Assembly: GCA_963930645.1 (NCBI GenBank)
Contig: OZ005657.1
Location: 48,772,153 to 48,836,152 of the forward strand
DNA length: 64,000 nucleotides
From: Salticus scenicus
Taxonomy: Eukaryota > Arthropoda > Arachnida > Araneae > Salticidae
Direction: 5' to 3'
Shown: in pieces, positions 53,650-64,000 of the stretch
Layout of the letters: every line of letters starts with the position of its first letter
Numbering within the stretch: the stretch's first letter is position 1
The notes under the pieces: generated by a model
Seen by the model: only the letters and a program-made list of their open reading frames with translations
What the model was told of the DNA's origin: nothing
Databases searched by the model: none
Position numbers and translations under genes: made by a program

Positions 53650-53740
53650 CGTTCCATCGGTGTGGATCGAACTCTCAGCCTTCGGGTTCGTAGTTGTGTA
53701 CTCTGAACACACAGCCAACGGGTCTCTGCCGAAAATTTCC
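53650..53740 (-). mobile_element. tRNA-like SINE head (S4)
   Basis: Minus strand: GCAGAGACCCGTTGGCTGTG, an A-box-like GGCTGTGTGTTCAGAG, and the B-box GAGTTCGATCC with spacing typical of a tRNA. No clean acceptor pairing. It lies between two (TA)n tracts. Confidence 0.55.
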
Positions 53741-53763
53741 TGATTATTTAGACTAGTGTTTTC

Positions 53764-53765
<2 letters not shown>

Positions 53766-53796
<31 letters not shown>
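53766..53796. repeat. (TA)n microsatellite
   Basis: Pure TA run. Confidence 0.93.
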
Positions 53797-53799
<3 letters not shown>

Positions 53800-53899
53800 G
53801 GTGTTAAAATACAAATATAAGTAGTCATGTCGTACTAAATTAAATTCTATCATAAACAGAATTTCATCCATAGTTTTAATGCTCGAGAACCGAGCATAC

Positions 53900-54634
53900 A
53901 TAGAGATATACCACTGCAGTACAGACTTTTTTTTTAATTTAAATATAAATATTTTTTATTATTTTTTTTTTATGGTCTTGCAGAGAATGAAGGAAAAATT
54001 GGGTTCACGTAAAATTTGTTAGAGAGAGATTTGTCAGAGAGAGAGACGGGTGTCATAAGCCGTGGTGGCTCTGCTGTTTATTATTATAGTTTCAGTTTCA
54101 TTTATACTGTTTCAAAAGTCTGGATACACCAAAATATATTGAAAGCAAAACAATTTCGCTAAACACATTGATTTCAAAAATTTCGTGCATTCAAATGATC
54201 TCACAAATTCAATTTTTTCAAACGATAACCATTTACAGATTTTTTGAAACTTTGTTTAATTATCATTTAGAGTTTTAAAAATATATAGTGAGACTTACAT
54301 ATAACTGATACGGGGGGTGGGGAGGGGGGCAGAGAAAAAGAAATGTAGCTTTTGTATCAAATTTCTACAGATTACGGAAACTGGAGGGCATATGAGAACT
54401 TTTTTTGTTTACAAATTTCAGTGAAATTTTGTTTAATTATTACTCACTCCAGTATATATTTATATTAAATATAACTGTAATTATATTCATTTCTACTATT
54501 TCTTTGATAGTTTTGAAAAGAATCTTTGGAAGGATGGGTGCTCGACAAACTAGTTTAACCAGCTCCACCCGTTTTAAGCATTAGCGGCCTCTGCTCTTTC
54601 TTATTTCTGTTTTGTTTATTTGGGTGTTGCCCTT

Positions 54635-54667
<33 letters not shown>

Positions 54668-55080
54668 TATTGCTCCACTCTCTCTCTTTTCCAAAATAAA
54701 AAATTTATATATTTCTTTTGATGGAATGAATATAGAATAAGATCACATCTTCAAATTAAGCACATTTTAATATCAATCAGTATTCAAATACAAAAAAATT
54801 CATTACTGTGGATTTTCAGTTAGCAAAGGGTTTTCGATAATGTCCCCTACACTATAAATTAAAGTTAATGTGTGCTTGAACTCTTCATAATTTTCCATTC
54901 AAAATGGATTCAAAATTTGAAGAAATCAACATTGTACTATGTATTCATATTTCGCAAAATTATAGTCATATAAATATATTTATTTAAGTTAAATTTATTT
55001 AAAGTACTCTAGCACGTAAAATTGATTTTTTTTTTTTTTAATCCAACCTGTGAAATAAAAAGTTAATAACAGGAAAATTG
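53900..55080. other. AT-rich DNA, no gene seen
   Basis: T-tract at 54637-54666; a GGGGGGTGGGGAGGGGGG run at about 54313-54330. The block near 54540 resembles 34860. Confidence 0.5.
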
Positions 55081-55082
55081 TA

Positions 55083-55640
55083 CAATCGGGGAAAAAAAGA
55101 ACGCAACAATTCACTGTAATTTCGTTATTAATTGACGCAGAAAAATCCAATAGAAAATTAAGTGCCCTTTTCGAAAATAATGTAAAAATTTTAATTAGGG
55201 GTCATCTACATATTGAAATGAACACTAACTCTGATTTTTTTTCAATAGCAATACCCAATTTTGACTTCATAATTGAATTCCTGAGAGTCTGGCGGTGCAG
55301 AAAAGTATACAGTTTGTATACTTTACTTCACTATTCATAGAGTTATAACCAAAAATGTATTAGGGATTTATCTGTAAATCTAGAAAAATAAAATTAAGAT
55401 CCCACAAAAAGTGTTATAAAAATTAATAATGATAAAATGTCATCATTTTTATAGCATCTTGGCTAACCCTGATTTCGGTTTTTTAAGTATGTATGTACTT
55501 AAATACTTCATGGGAGAATGCGTTTTAGATTGTTCAGGCTGTGTTCTTAGAAAAATGTGCGATATTTTTTAACTCAAAAATGTCATCGTGGCTGTAGTGA
55601 TTGACAATAAAACTTAAATTTTCCTTCACTTTATTTTAAT
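55083..55640 (+). mobile_element. foldback E3, left portion (E1/E2 family)
   Basis: CAATCGGGGAAAAAAAGAAC after TA, then CGCAACA, TGTAATTTCGTTATTAATTG, GGGGTCATCTACATATTGAA, and GAGTTATAACCAAAAATGTA as in E1. The right end was not found within the next few hundred bases; an A-tract at 55748-55785 follows. Confidence 0.65.
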
Positions 55641-55744
55641 GTGTTCTTGTGTAACTTTTAAAGCTGATATTTATTTTATTTTATTTTATTATTATTGTTT
55701 TTTTTTTCAAGTTTAATAATAATAATAATCCAGTTTCCTAAAAT

Positions 55745-55786
<42 letters not shown>

Positions 55787-55979
55787 CAGATGAATAACGT
55801 GTTTAAGGTATGATAAAAGAAGTAAGATATGACAACAGATATCTAAGAAAACAAAATAAATTAAATTCCTGTGAAATATATATATATTAAACAGCTTTTC
55901 TCATTTTCAAGAAAACAAAATGGGAAATAAAATTTTTTGTAGCTCTGTTTAAATATTTTATTTTTCTAGAAATGCGTAG

Positions 55980-56480
55980 CAGGGCCACAACTTTGAGTTA
56001 TAGAGAACCCCAGTCATAAAACTATGTTAAAAGTAATATCTTAGCGCCATTACAAAACTTTCTTCTATATCATTGTATATAACAGTGCTTTTACTGTTAG
56101 ACATGTACAAAAGCTTAATCATAATTTCTCGCAATAAAAATCTTACATATTAGAGTTTGGTGAAATTTTAATCAGTAGATGCTGAGATGCAGCCATATGG
56201 AAAATCACACTAGCAGAGCCACCCGTGGGCCTATATACACTAAAATTAAGTCAGAATTCGTTTACATAATGATTATCTCACATATCAAGTTTCTTGCAAT
56301 CATTTGCTATAGAAGTTGAAATTTAGCTTTCCTATTCACAGGGTAAATTGAAGTACTGGAGCGCCACCTGTAGGCCGATAATCACCCAAATTGAATAAGC
56401 ATATTATTATGTGCAGTAGTTCTTGGAATACAGTCGCCACAAAATATTTTGACACAGGCAAACAGACAGACAGACACTTT
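55980..56480 (+). repeat. degenerate repeat array ending in ACAGACAGACAG
   Basis: Units at about 56051 (GCGCCATTACAAAA), 56215 (GAGCCACCCGTGGGCC) and 56361 (GCGCCACCTGTAGGCC), 145-165 bp apart, ending with a (CAGA)n tract at 56460-56475. Same unit type as 10690-11300. Confidence 0.5.
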
Positions 56481-56917
56481 TTTTTAATGGTCAAATCGAG
56501 TTCTGGACCTCTCAAAACGTGTAAATAATCAAAAGAGGAACTTTTAGCAAATGGCTATGTGGATAAATTAAATCTAATAGTTCTGACGTTAAAATAAATT
56601 TAACGTTTTGACCTAACTGAAATTATAAGGTTTATAACACGAATTTTAATACAGTTTCTCTCTTGAACCTTAAAAGTAGATTACGGTGCGTGAGGATTAA
56701 ATATACATATAATAGAAAACTTAAAATCCCTTATATCACCGATTTTACTATTAGATTCCTTCTAATAGGAAATATTGCGAAATTAATCCTTAAATTTTAT
56801 TAAACGCTTTACTGGAATAAAAGTTTTGTGAATTTGGATTATTTCCTTTTCACCAGAAACCATTTGTATTTAACTCGCAAAAATATTGTATGGAACAGCT
56901 TTACAAAATGGATAGCA

Positions 56918-57313
56918 TAGTTTCCAATATTTTAGTTTATTCCAGAGCAATTTTAGCCCCGCCTCTATTTCGCACCACTTTGTTTAAAGAATATTTTTCT
57001 CCAATATATAAATACAATAAAATAAGAAAAAAAAATTACTCTTAACCCCTTAACGCGCGGCGTCCTCGCTGCGAGGACGGAAAATTTAAGATACAGCTGC
57101 AAAAATTCATCCCAGAAAATTTTTAGCAAAACCTTGCGTTTATAACATACCAGAAAAGGCCGTTTTCTTTAACCTTAAATTTTAAAATTTCTTTTAGTTT
57201 AATTTAGTTCATGAATTCCGGTGGCAGTATAATTTAAATGATCTGAATTGTCTTGCGCCGCAAAGGGTTTTATAAAATAAGTGATGTGGATTAAAGGCGG
57301 GGCTAAAAATGCT
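56918..57313. mobile_element. M4 MITE with a nested piggyBac-like MITE
   Basis: TAGTTTCCAATATTTTAGTT on the left. The right arm, GGATTAAAGGCGGGGCTAAA, is truncated just after AATGCT. A nested element occupies 57046-57267. Confidence 0.7.
57046..57267. mobile_element. piggyBac-like MITE in an M4 copy
   Basis: 222 bp. TTAA at 57042-57045; the right target has decayed (TTTT). Ends CCCCTTAACGCGCGGCG and, reversed, CCCTTTGCGGCGCAAG. The inner GCGTCCTCGCTGCGAGGACG is a short perfect hairpin. Confidence 0.72.
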
Positions 57314-57319
57314 TGTCAT

Positions 57320-57910
57320 CTCTGAAGTAGTTACTATTTTAATTTCTTGTAATTATAGTTGAAATTAAACACTACTCAAGAGAAAAATATTTAATGTATA
57401 CGAGAAAATTTATCATAAAGATTTGTTTTTAAACATTTAAGGAGTATTAATGTTCAAAACTTCAAATGTAAGTATTTATAAAAATGTTAAAAGAGACCGT
57501 ATAACTATTTATTTTAATTAAAGTATTATTTTAGTATTAGTATAAAAATAAATCTTTAGATATAAGACCAAACTCTTGAAGGTAGATTATGTAATACGAA
57601 ACAATTTCAGTTAGATAAATTATTTGTGGGATATTTTTAGCAAAATAAATTTATCAAAGTGTACACTTGCGTGGGAAGCAAATTTTATGTTAAGCTTAGC
57701 TTTTATAAGTAGAAGCCGATTCTATTTACATTTATCCGTAGGATATGGTGAAATGGGATTCAATGCTTTTATATACATAAATGTCTCTTAGTTTACGTAA
57801 GTTGAAAGTGCTATTCTTAAATACTTCTTGGATATATAAAAGATATTTTAAAACTACCTAGTCAAATTTTGAAGAATGATAGATATAAACAAAAAATATA
57901 CACACATATA
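57320..57910. other. AT-rich DNA, no gene seen
   Basis: Nothing recognised. Confidence 0.45.
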
Positions 57911-57911
57911 C

Positions 57912-58115
57912 ACAGAGACTAAAGCATTCTAATTAATATTCCGTAGTGTTGTTAGTCACGCCCTTTTTTACATACCAGTAAATTTTTAGAGTAATAGTCT
58001 CCAAATTCAATTACGATTAAATAAAAAGAAAAATACTCTAAAATGATACTTGTGTGAAAAAAAAGGCGGGGGCTAACAATACTACGGAATATTAATTAGT
58101 ATGTTGGAGTCTCTG
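57912..58115. mobile_element. M7 palindromic MITE, complete
   Basis: CAGAGACTAAAGCATTCTAA to TTAGTATGTTGGAGTCTCTG, with TATTCCGTAGTGTTGTTAGT and its inverse. Abuts foldback E5. Confidence 0.78.
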
Positions 58116-58130
58116 ATATACATATATATA

Positions 58131-58879
58131 CCGGGTGTCCAATAAATCTGCAGACATTTTAAAAAACCATAAAAATTGAAGGAATTGGTAGAAATGAACA
58201 CGGGTTAGTAAAAAGTTAGTCTCATGTAGGGGGATTTTCTTTCCTTCTTCAGTGCCCGCAGCAGTCCTATATCTTTACATTCATTTTATTACTTTGCCAC
58301 CATCAATCAGTATGCTAATACATATTGTTTTAGCTTTAAAATCTTGACAAAAAATACATAGAAAAAATAGTGGTATTAAAATAATAAAACAAACGTGAAA
58401 ATATAAGACAGCTGCGTGCACTTCTTCTTCTTCTTTTTTTTTTTTTTTTTTTTTTTTTGGTGAAGAAAAAATAATACTTACTATTATTGTCGATAGAGAA
58501 CGCTGTATGTGAGCAAATCACACATTTTTCTGAAAACATCATTTATTTGCATGCAAATGCTTACAGGCATATAGTTCCAATCCTGTGTGTCCGCCATCAC
58601 CACAAATTACAGTTTGCAAACCAGTTAAAACACCGCTAATGGCAGCTTCAGTCGGCGGTTCTTAACTGAGTGAAAACATCTTCACCAACGACGCTTTATC
58701 AACCAAATAAGCATCGCAATTAAACATTCGTATATGCACAAGTAGAAGGCAAAATGAGAATTAAGCTGTGATAATCGTAAAACCGTGCAGTTTATATGAC
58801 GACCTTGATTTACATATCTCTAGCTACTTGTCTGTGCAGCGCTCTCTATCGACAAAAACGTTAACAATTTTTTTCTTTA

Positions 58880-58913
<34 letters not shown>

Positions 58914-59034
58914 AAGAAAGAAAGAAATTCCCACTTTACGAGAAAGACTTTTTTGCAATCCGCATTCAATTCCACGAATTCCTTCAATTTTTATGAATTT
59001 TTAAAATGTCTACAGACTTATGTGACACTCGGCA
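58131..59034. mobile_element. foldback element E5
   Basis: CCGGGTGTCCAATAAATCTG on the left; reversed right end CCGAGTGTCACATAAGTCTG. Both continue GACATTTTAAAA and CATAAAAATTGAAGGAATT. Inner arms also pair (58440-58505 with 58838-58890, sharing TCGATAGAGA.CGCTG), each next to a homopolymer. About 330 bp of unique loop has no recognised coding content. Confidence 0.72.
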
Positions 59035-59161
59035 TATTATCTATACATATTGAGAAACCTTTTCAAACATTGCAGCAGATCTAACCAAGTATCACATGAA
59101 GAACTAGAAAAAAACATGAACAAAGATGACTAAAAATTGAGCAATATGATATTAAAACATG

Positions 59162-59374
59162 AAGTCGGTAACAAAAGTGTCCGAACACTAGCAAAAATTC
59201 CTATATGAAAAAAGTACACTTCCTACGGTTTTGTTAAATAAATCCTTATCGAATCATGTTCTTACGCTAACTAAGAACAGGATTCTGCAAGGATTTAATT
59301 AACAAAACCGTATGAAGTGCGCTTTTTTTACATAGGAATTTTTGCTAGTGTTAGGACACTTTTGTTACCGACTG
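59162..59374. mobile_element. M9 palindromic MITE, copy e
   Basis: AAGTCGGTAACAAAAGTGTC to GACACTTTTGTTACCGACTG. TA remains on the right (59375-59376); the left tip has decayed. Confidence 0.78.
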
Positions 59375-59484
59375 TACAACATCATCATTTTTTCAAGGGC
59401 ATAGAATGAATACTGCATGCAAATAAGGTGATATTTCTGTAGTGCTGAATGCAATTTGCTAAAAATTTACAGCAATCTGCCCTA

Positions 59485-59829
59485 CACTGTTAAAAATTTC
59501 TGTAAATTTAATGTAAATATTTATCCAGAGTCTCTGTAAATTTACAGTAATTCTTAGTTAAAAGTGAATAATCTAGATTCTCAATCTTTATTCAGTATTT
59601 TTACCTAATTTTATTATTTAATTATTCAGTTAAAATTAAAAATGACTATTTTTACTTTAGAAAAAGCCTTCTATGCCCGAAATATTGTCTCAACAATAAA
59701 TAATTAATTTATTATTAGTTATTAAAATGAATGTATAAAATAAGTTTTTTAACATCTCCGTTTATTTTTCTCTGTAATTTTACGTAAGACTTAAGATTAT
59801 AGATTATAGATTTGAAATTTTTAACAGTG
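59485..59829. mobile_element. MITE with CACTGTTAAAAATTTC ends
   Basis: 345 bp. CACTGTTAAAAATTTCTGTA faces AAATTTTTAACAGTG. TA at both edges. Two TTTACAGTAATTCTTAG / CTGTAATTTTACGTAAG blocks pair loosely inside. Confidence 0.65.
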
Positions 59830-59834
59830 TATAT

Positions 59835-60400
59835 AAACCATAAGACATGAAAACAAATTCAAACTCAAAGAGAAAGAGAAAAACCCAAGTGAGACACATA
59901 CTTTTATATCGAAATTCACCAATTACTGAATAAACAAATTTAATCCTTATATTAATTAATAAAACCAAAGTTATTACTCACTCTACAACATCAAAACCCG
60001 CCGAAAACCGCTCACACGCACCACCAAAGCCATGAGGCTGAATATAGGTAAAGTTTCAGTTAATTAGAGAGTCGTATTTATTTACTGAACTCTTAAGTAA
60101 ATAAAATTTAGTTCAAATTGTTTTAGCTTAATTTAATAACTAGTAAACTTTAAAATTAAAATAAATTTATTTGATTAAATTTTTAATTTATAACTTACAT
60201 TAATTTGAGATACGTAAATTTACAATTCGTAATTAACATGCGAAGGTAATATAAAGATATATTGGTATGTATTGTTTACATTGAGTATATGTTTTTAGAA
60301 AAAAGATTTTTAGAAAATGTTAAATTAGAAATTAGGGGATAAGAATGTTTCGATTCCAAGAAGCGTTATTATTTTCAGAAACTTTAATAATACACTATCT
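59835..60400. other. AT-rich DNA, no gene seen
   Basis: Nothing recognised. Confidence 0.45.
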
Positions 60401-60404
60401 TCTA

Positions 60405-60601
60405 CCCAATAATTATTTGGACACTTTCGAAATTAGACATATTGTTAAATATCTAGAAATATTTTTGGGGAATTTTGTTGAAACTTTGGGCGTATAAAGA
60501 ACATATTATACCTCATATATTTCAGCAAAAGTTTTGTCTGGAAGAGAAAGAGGGGGCCAGTAAAAATTTAAACAAAAGTCAAAGTGTTTTGGATCGCCCT
60601 G
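60405..60601. mobile_element. Tc1-like MITE, copy 2
   Basis: CCCAATAATTATTTGGACAC on the left; reversed right end CAGGGCGATCCAAAACACTT. TA at 60403-60404 and 60602-60603. Relative of 2792-2998. Confidence 0.52.
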
Positions 60602-60627
60602 TAAAAATTAATGCTTTAAATTCATTT

Positions 60628-61620
60628 TTGCTATAGCATGTGATTTTGAGGACTGTTCTGATCATCAGTATGAATTTTCATGAGGCTAACTAATATTCAT
60701 GGAGATATAACAGTTTCTTTAAAAAATTACAAAAAAAAAAAAAAAATACATTTTTTTATTATAATACGTAGGGTATTAAACCCAATGCTAAAGCATCTTT
60801 AGGAAGCTTTGCATACTACATTAGACCAATCATACTGCAATCAGAATGCAAAAATGTTAAGTATAATAAGAAATTTGAACATTTTTACTCAATAATTTTT
60901 AACTACGCATGCGTAAACTTAAAAAAAATTCCATTTGCATCATTTAATAGCCAAATGTATTAAGCTACTTATATTAAAACCCTAAACAAATATTGTGTAA
61001 ATTAAAAAAGTTATGAGTCATAGAATGAACAGAATTTCAGTTCTCGCTCAAAAAAAAGGAAAATGGGAGGGAATTTTATCAATATTTATTCATAATTAGT
61101 GAACAATGTATTGGACATAGATTGAATAAAAATAAAAATGTGAGTAAAACCCTTTATAATTTAGCTTTAATTTGGGAAGAAACTGAAAGAAATTCTATTC
61201 ATTCTACCTCTTATAATTTTTTCAATTTACACGATATTTGTTTTGGGCTTTCATATGAGTAGCTCAATACATTTGGCTATTAAATAATGCAAATGAAATT
61301 TTGCTAAAGCTTTCGCATGCGTAGTTAAAATTTATTTAGTAAAAGTGCTCATATTCCATAAGTTATTTAAAATTTTTGCATTCTTATTATAGTATGCTGT
61401 GTCTAATGAAGTATGCCAAGTTTTCTAAAAATGGCTTCGCATTTTCATCTTATCGAGTCTAATACCCTACGCGTTTCAATAAAGTAAGTTTTTTTTTTTT
61501 TTTTTTTTTTTTGCAATTTTTTAAAGAAACCATTATATCTCCTTGAATATATGTGACAGCCTCATAAAATTTTATACAGAAAATGAAAAAAAATTCTCAT
61601 GATCATATGCTTTAGCCAAA
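60628..61620. mobile_element. foldback element E4 with ~380-bp arms
   Basis: 60628-60999 and 61191-61620 are inverted copies sharing ATTTGCATCATTTAATAGCC (inverse GGCTATTAAATAATGCAAAT), TAACTACGCATGCG, TTTTTAGTAAA-type blocks and a T/A-tract at matching places. The ~190-bp centre has no frame of note. One arm also occurs alone at 18090-18460. Confidence 0.72.
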
Positions 61621-61624
61621 ACGC

Positions 61625-62315
61625 ATTTCGCCAGTGGGAGTTTCTTGACCGCTGAAGCCCTAGATGTTATGTAAAATAATGATTTTATTTCACTGGTAAG
61701 ATTCTTTTTAATATTTTATTATTTCCTTCTTTTTAAGCAATTACTTTTATAAAATGTTTATAATTGCTATATTTAATTCTCTAAATTGAATTAGTTTAAA
61801 TTACACCTTAAATGATTTAAAAAATGTCCATGATTATTTATGAGAGTTAAAGCAAGTATAGACAAACCGAAGTTATAAACACTTTTGAACCTTGTTGGAA
61901 AGTGTTAATAACAAGGTAAAAATAAATTTCAGCAGCTGTAGTGTGTTTTACACAAGTTTTGCTTGTTGTATCATTTAATAATAATAATCATATTTATATT
62001 CAGAACAAAAAATCGCCAATAACGCGACAAATGCCAGAAAATATAACCTTTTTGTAGCAGTCACGTGTTTCATCTTTGCAGGTCTATGCTTCAACTCGAC
62101 TTACCTTCTGTTCACTTTATTAAAAGATTTAACTGTTAACTGTGAAATGCAAAATATTTAAAAAACTGCTCATTAGAAACGAGTAATAAAAATCCCTGGC
62201 GATGCTTTCGTATTCAAAGCGAAAATTTTCGAATAATGTTTTAAAATCTTTTAAATAAAGTTTAATTTTACGTGTTTTAAAATGTTTTTGATCTAAATAA
62301 CATACATTTCTCATG
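61625..62315. other. AT-rich DNA, no gene seen
   Basis: Nothing recognised. Confidence 0.45.
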
Positions 62316-62320
62316 TACAG

Positions 62321-62491
62321 CAGTGTTGCCAGATTGCGGGACTTTTTTATTCAACAGTCACCAATAATTTTGAGTAGTGATATTTAACGTACATAATCGT
62401 AGATTAATCGTGTACTATGTATATCAAACATCACTTCTCAAAATTATTGGTGAATATTAAATAAAAGAAGTCGCGCAATCTGGCAACACTG
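62321..62491. mobile_element. M1 hAT-like MITE, best copy
   Basis: CAGTGTTGCCAGATTGCGGG to CGCGCAATCTGGCAACACTG, 171 bp. Octamers ATGTACAG (62313-62320) and ATATACAG (62492-62499) match at 7 of 8 positions. Confidence 0.85.
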
Positions 62492-62701
62492 ATATACAGC
62501 TAGGTTTAAAATGCCGTTTGCAGCACTAAAATTGCAATTTTTTAAAGTGCATTTTTTCTACAATATGATCTAGTCAGACATTTTCGAAATAAATAATATA
62601 AGTGATTTTTGTAAGTATTCTAACATTATTATTACTATTATTATTATACTTTACAGTATTTTATAATTTATCTATATTTTTAAAGCACGTTTAGAGTTAA
62701 A

Positions 62702-62839
62702 ATGGTTAAAGAGGTCACGGAAAAGAAGCCCTTTTCGGAAAAACGTCCCACATTCTTTAGCACTAAACCTTTAAAGTCACCAAATGGGACCTATACTAAG
62801 GCAGGTTCCCATTTTGCTAACAATTTAAATATGTTTTGA
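62702..62839 (+). other. small open frame, 45 codons, unassigned
   Basis: ATG at 62702 opens a basic, proline- and serine-rich 45-residue frame (starts MVKEVTEKKPF, later KPLKSPNGTYTKAG) closed by TGA. Base composition is less AT-rich than the flanks. It could be chance, or part of an exon or element. No splice signals or family are evident. Confidence 0.2.
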
Positions 62840-62841
62840 GT

Positions 62842-63290
62842 TAATAAACTAAGTATTTATACAGAGTAGTCTACGTTGATGCCTCTTAAATTTTATTTTA
62901 AAAGTTTCTGGAACAAAGTTAAAATGCAATAGCAATAATTATTTAACATAACCATAACGTTCAATCACTAAATCATTTTCGCTTGACCTTTACATAAAAC
63001 AAAATATAAACTAATGTTTATTTCAATGTTGAATAATAAACTAATGTAAATAAGGAAAATACCACCAAATTAAACGCTTACCTACAATAAAAATTGTAAA
63101 CGACCATCTTTAAACACTGTTTGATTAATTACAAAAAAATAACATATAAAAAGAAATCGATGTAATGCATAAAAAATTGCCAGTGAGAAATGTAATTTTC
63201 TTAAAGTATGAAAAAAATATCTGTAGACGATAAATTACAATCCTAAATTCATTCAAGTTTTTATGTGCACAAAATTAACTACCAACCGTA
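62842..63290. other. AT-rich DNA, no gene seen
   Basis: Nothing recognised. Confidence 0.45.
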
Positions 63291-63583
63291 TTTTTGGAAG
63301 GTAAAAAACTTCAACACGTCTCGAATAAATACACACTAAGACAAAAAAAAAAAAAAAAAAAAAACTACGCACCAAGAAAGAGTTATGCAAACTGGACACA
63401 AATCGACATGCGTACAGGTTTTGATGGAAAATTCAAAATTTTAAAGTTTGGCTGCCATCGAATGAGCATATGGTGCTGCAGCGCACCTTAACTGCGCAAT
63501 TGACAGAATATTAAAAATGAGAAATTTTGATAGAGGTGCGCAAAAAATATGCGCAGATGTCAGCATTTGAGAGAGGTGTGTAG

Positions 63584-63835
63584 TTGGGCTCAAAAAAGCC
63601 GGTTGGTCTAATCTGCGAATTGTTTAGCCGACGTTCTCCTCTATGTGCTTGTGGGCAGGAGGGAACTCCCAACCACTATTATTTTTCTTGTATTCTCACA
63701 TCAGCCTACCATATAAGAAACCCAATACCAAGATCATCTGATTGGCTGGAAAAAATCCTTTTTAGAAAAAGTTTGCTAATAAAACTAAATAAAATATTCG
63801 AAATCTTAATGGATATCTGTAATTTAACCGATTGA
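63584..63835 (+). pseudogene. C-terminal fragment of a non-LTR retrotransposon
   Basis: An 83-residue frame. Residues 17-36 (RRSPLCACGQEGTPNHYYFS, then C) match the Cys-Cys-His-Cys motif after the RNase H or reverse transcriptase region of Jockey/I-like LINE ORF2 proteins. The tail, with SSDWLEKILFRKSLLIKLNK, is also typical. A stop at 63833 would be the natural end of ORF2. The 5' side (63366-63583) lacks clear reverse transcriptase, so this is a 5'-truncated copy, the usual outcome of incomplete reverse transcription. Confidence 0.72.
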
Positions 63836-63839
63836 TTAT

Positions 63840-64000
63840 TTACCTACTTGCGCTATTTATTTGTTCAGTGAAGAGAAATTTCCCACCAGAATAATGATTT
63901 TAAAAAAGCTCCTGTATCTTCTTCTAAGTCTTGCGAAAATTCAACGTCTGAAGTTCAGTGCCACCATGCCCTGTGTCACGTAGGGTAAATAACCCGGGAA
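63840..64000. other. possible LINE 3' untranslated region
   Basis: Follows the stop of the LINE fragment. No poly-A or duplication is seen before the window ends, so the 3' boundary is unknown. Confidence 0.3.

Overview
The window reads as intergenic or intronic DNA from an arthropod, most likely an arachnid such as a spider. It is very AT-rich, full of homopolymers and microsatellites, and I find no convincing host gene. Almost everything recognisable is a transposable element or a fossil of one. The arthropod and arachnid call rests on the element types (mariner and Tc1 fossils, a Ty3/Gypsy-like element with a tRNA-Ser primer site, tRNA-derived SINEs without poly-A tails) and is an inference.

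Protein-coding remains are few. They are: an internally deleted mariner (4889-5447); a nearly full-length but frameshifted mariner with a D34D catalytic core (21984-23268); a Gypsy-type LTR retrotransposon on the minus strand (25474-29786) with both LTRs, a 5-bp target duplication, an open gag-protease frame and an integrase remnant but no reverse transcriptase; two Tc1-like fossils (36364-38034 and 49984-51882); and the 3' end of a non-LTR retrotransposon at the right edge (63584-63835).

The rest is a dense layer of short non-autonomous elements, many palindromic. I define these families from copies inside the window: a palindromic group with GTTGCCAAC-type ends (called M4/M7/M8 here); a hAT-like group with CAGTGTTG ends (M1) whose core recurs in elements with quite different outer arms (M2, M3); a Tc1/mariner-like perfect palindrome clustered at 12.6-15.5 kb (M9); a hAT MITE with exact 8-bp duplications (M10); several piggyBac-like MITEs flanked by TTAA; four copies of a small hairpin repeat (M12); a roughly 0.5-0.75 kb long-TIR element (R1); and 2.6-3.5 kb foldback elements ending in CAGTC (E1-E3). 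Four tRNA-like SINE families are also present, two with clean 10-12 bp target duplications.

Layout: 0.5-5.5 kb, MITEs, a SINE and a mariner fossil; 6.9-9.5 kb, foldback E1; 9.5-11.7 kb, degenerate tandem repeats; 12.2-15.5 kb, an M9 cluster inside an inverted repeat; 17-21 kb, mixed MITEs; 21.7-30.6 kb, R1 copies invaded by the mariner and the LTR element, with duplicated tract D1 between them; 32-38 kb, a SINE, MITEs and a Tc1 fossil; 38.4-41.9 kb, foldback E2; 45-49.4 kb, duplicated tract D2 with R1 and several nested MITEs; 50-53 kb, a Tc1 fossil and M2/M3; 55-62.5 kb, more foldbacks and MITEs; 63.5 kb, a LINE end.

The most informative aspect is nesting. Tracts D1 (23.77-25.44 kb) and D2 (46.53-49.23 kb) are paralogous, so each supplies empty sites that date and delimit insertions in the other. 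This exposes a tRNA-like sequence inside a stem-forming insertion, a MITE whose arms differ between paralogues at one insertion site, and a GC-rich hAT-like element inserted in the LTR retrotransposon.
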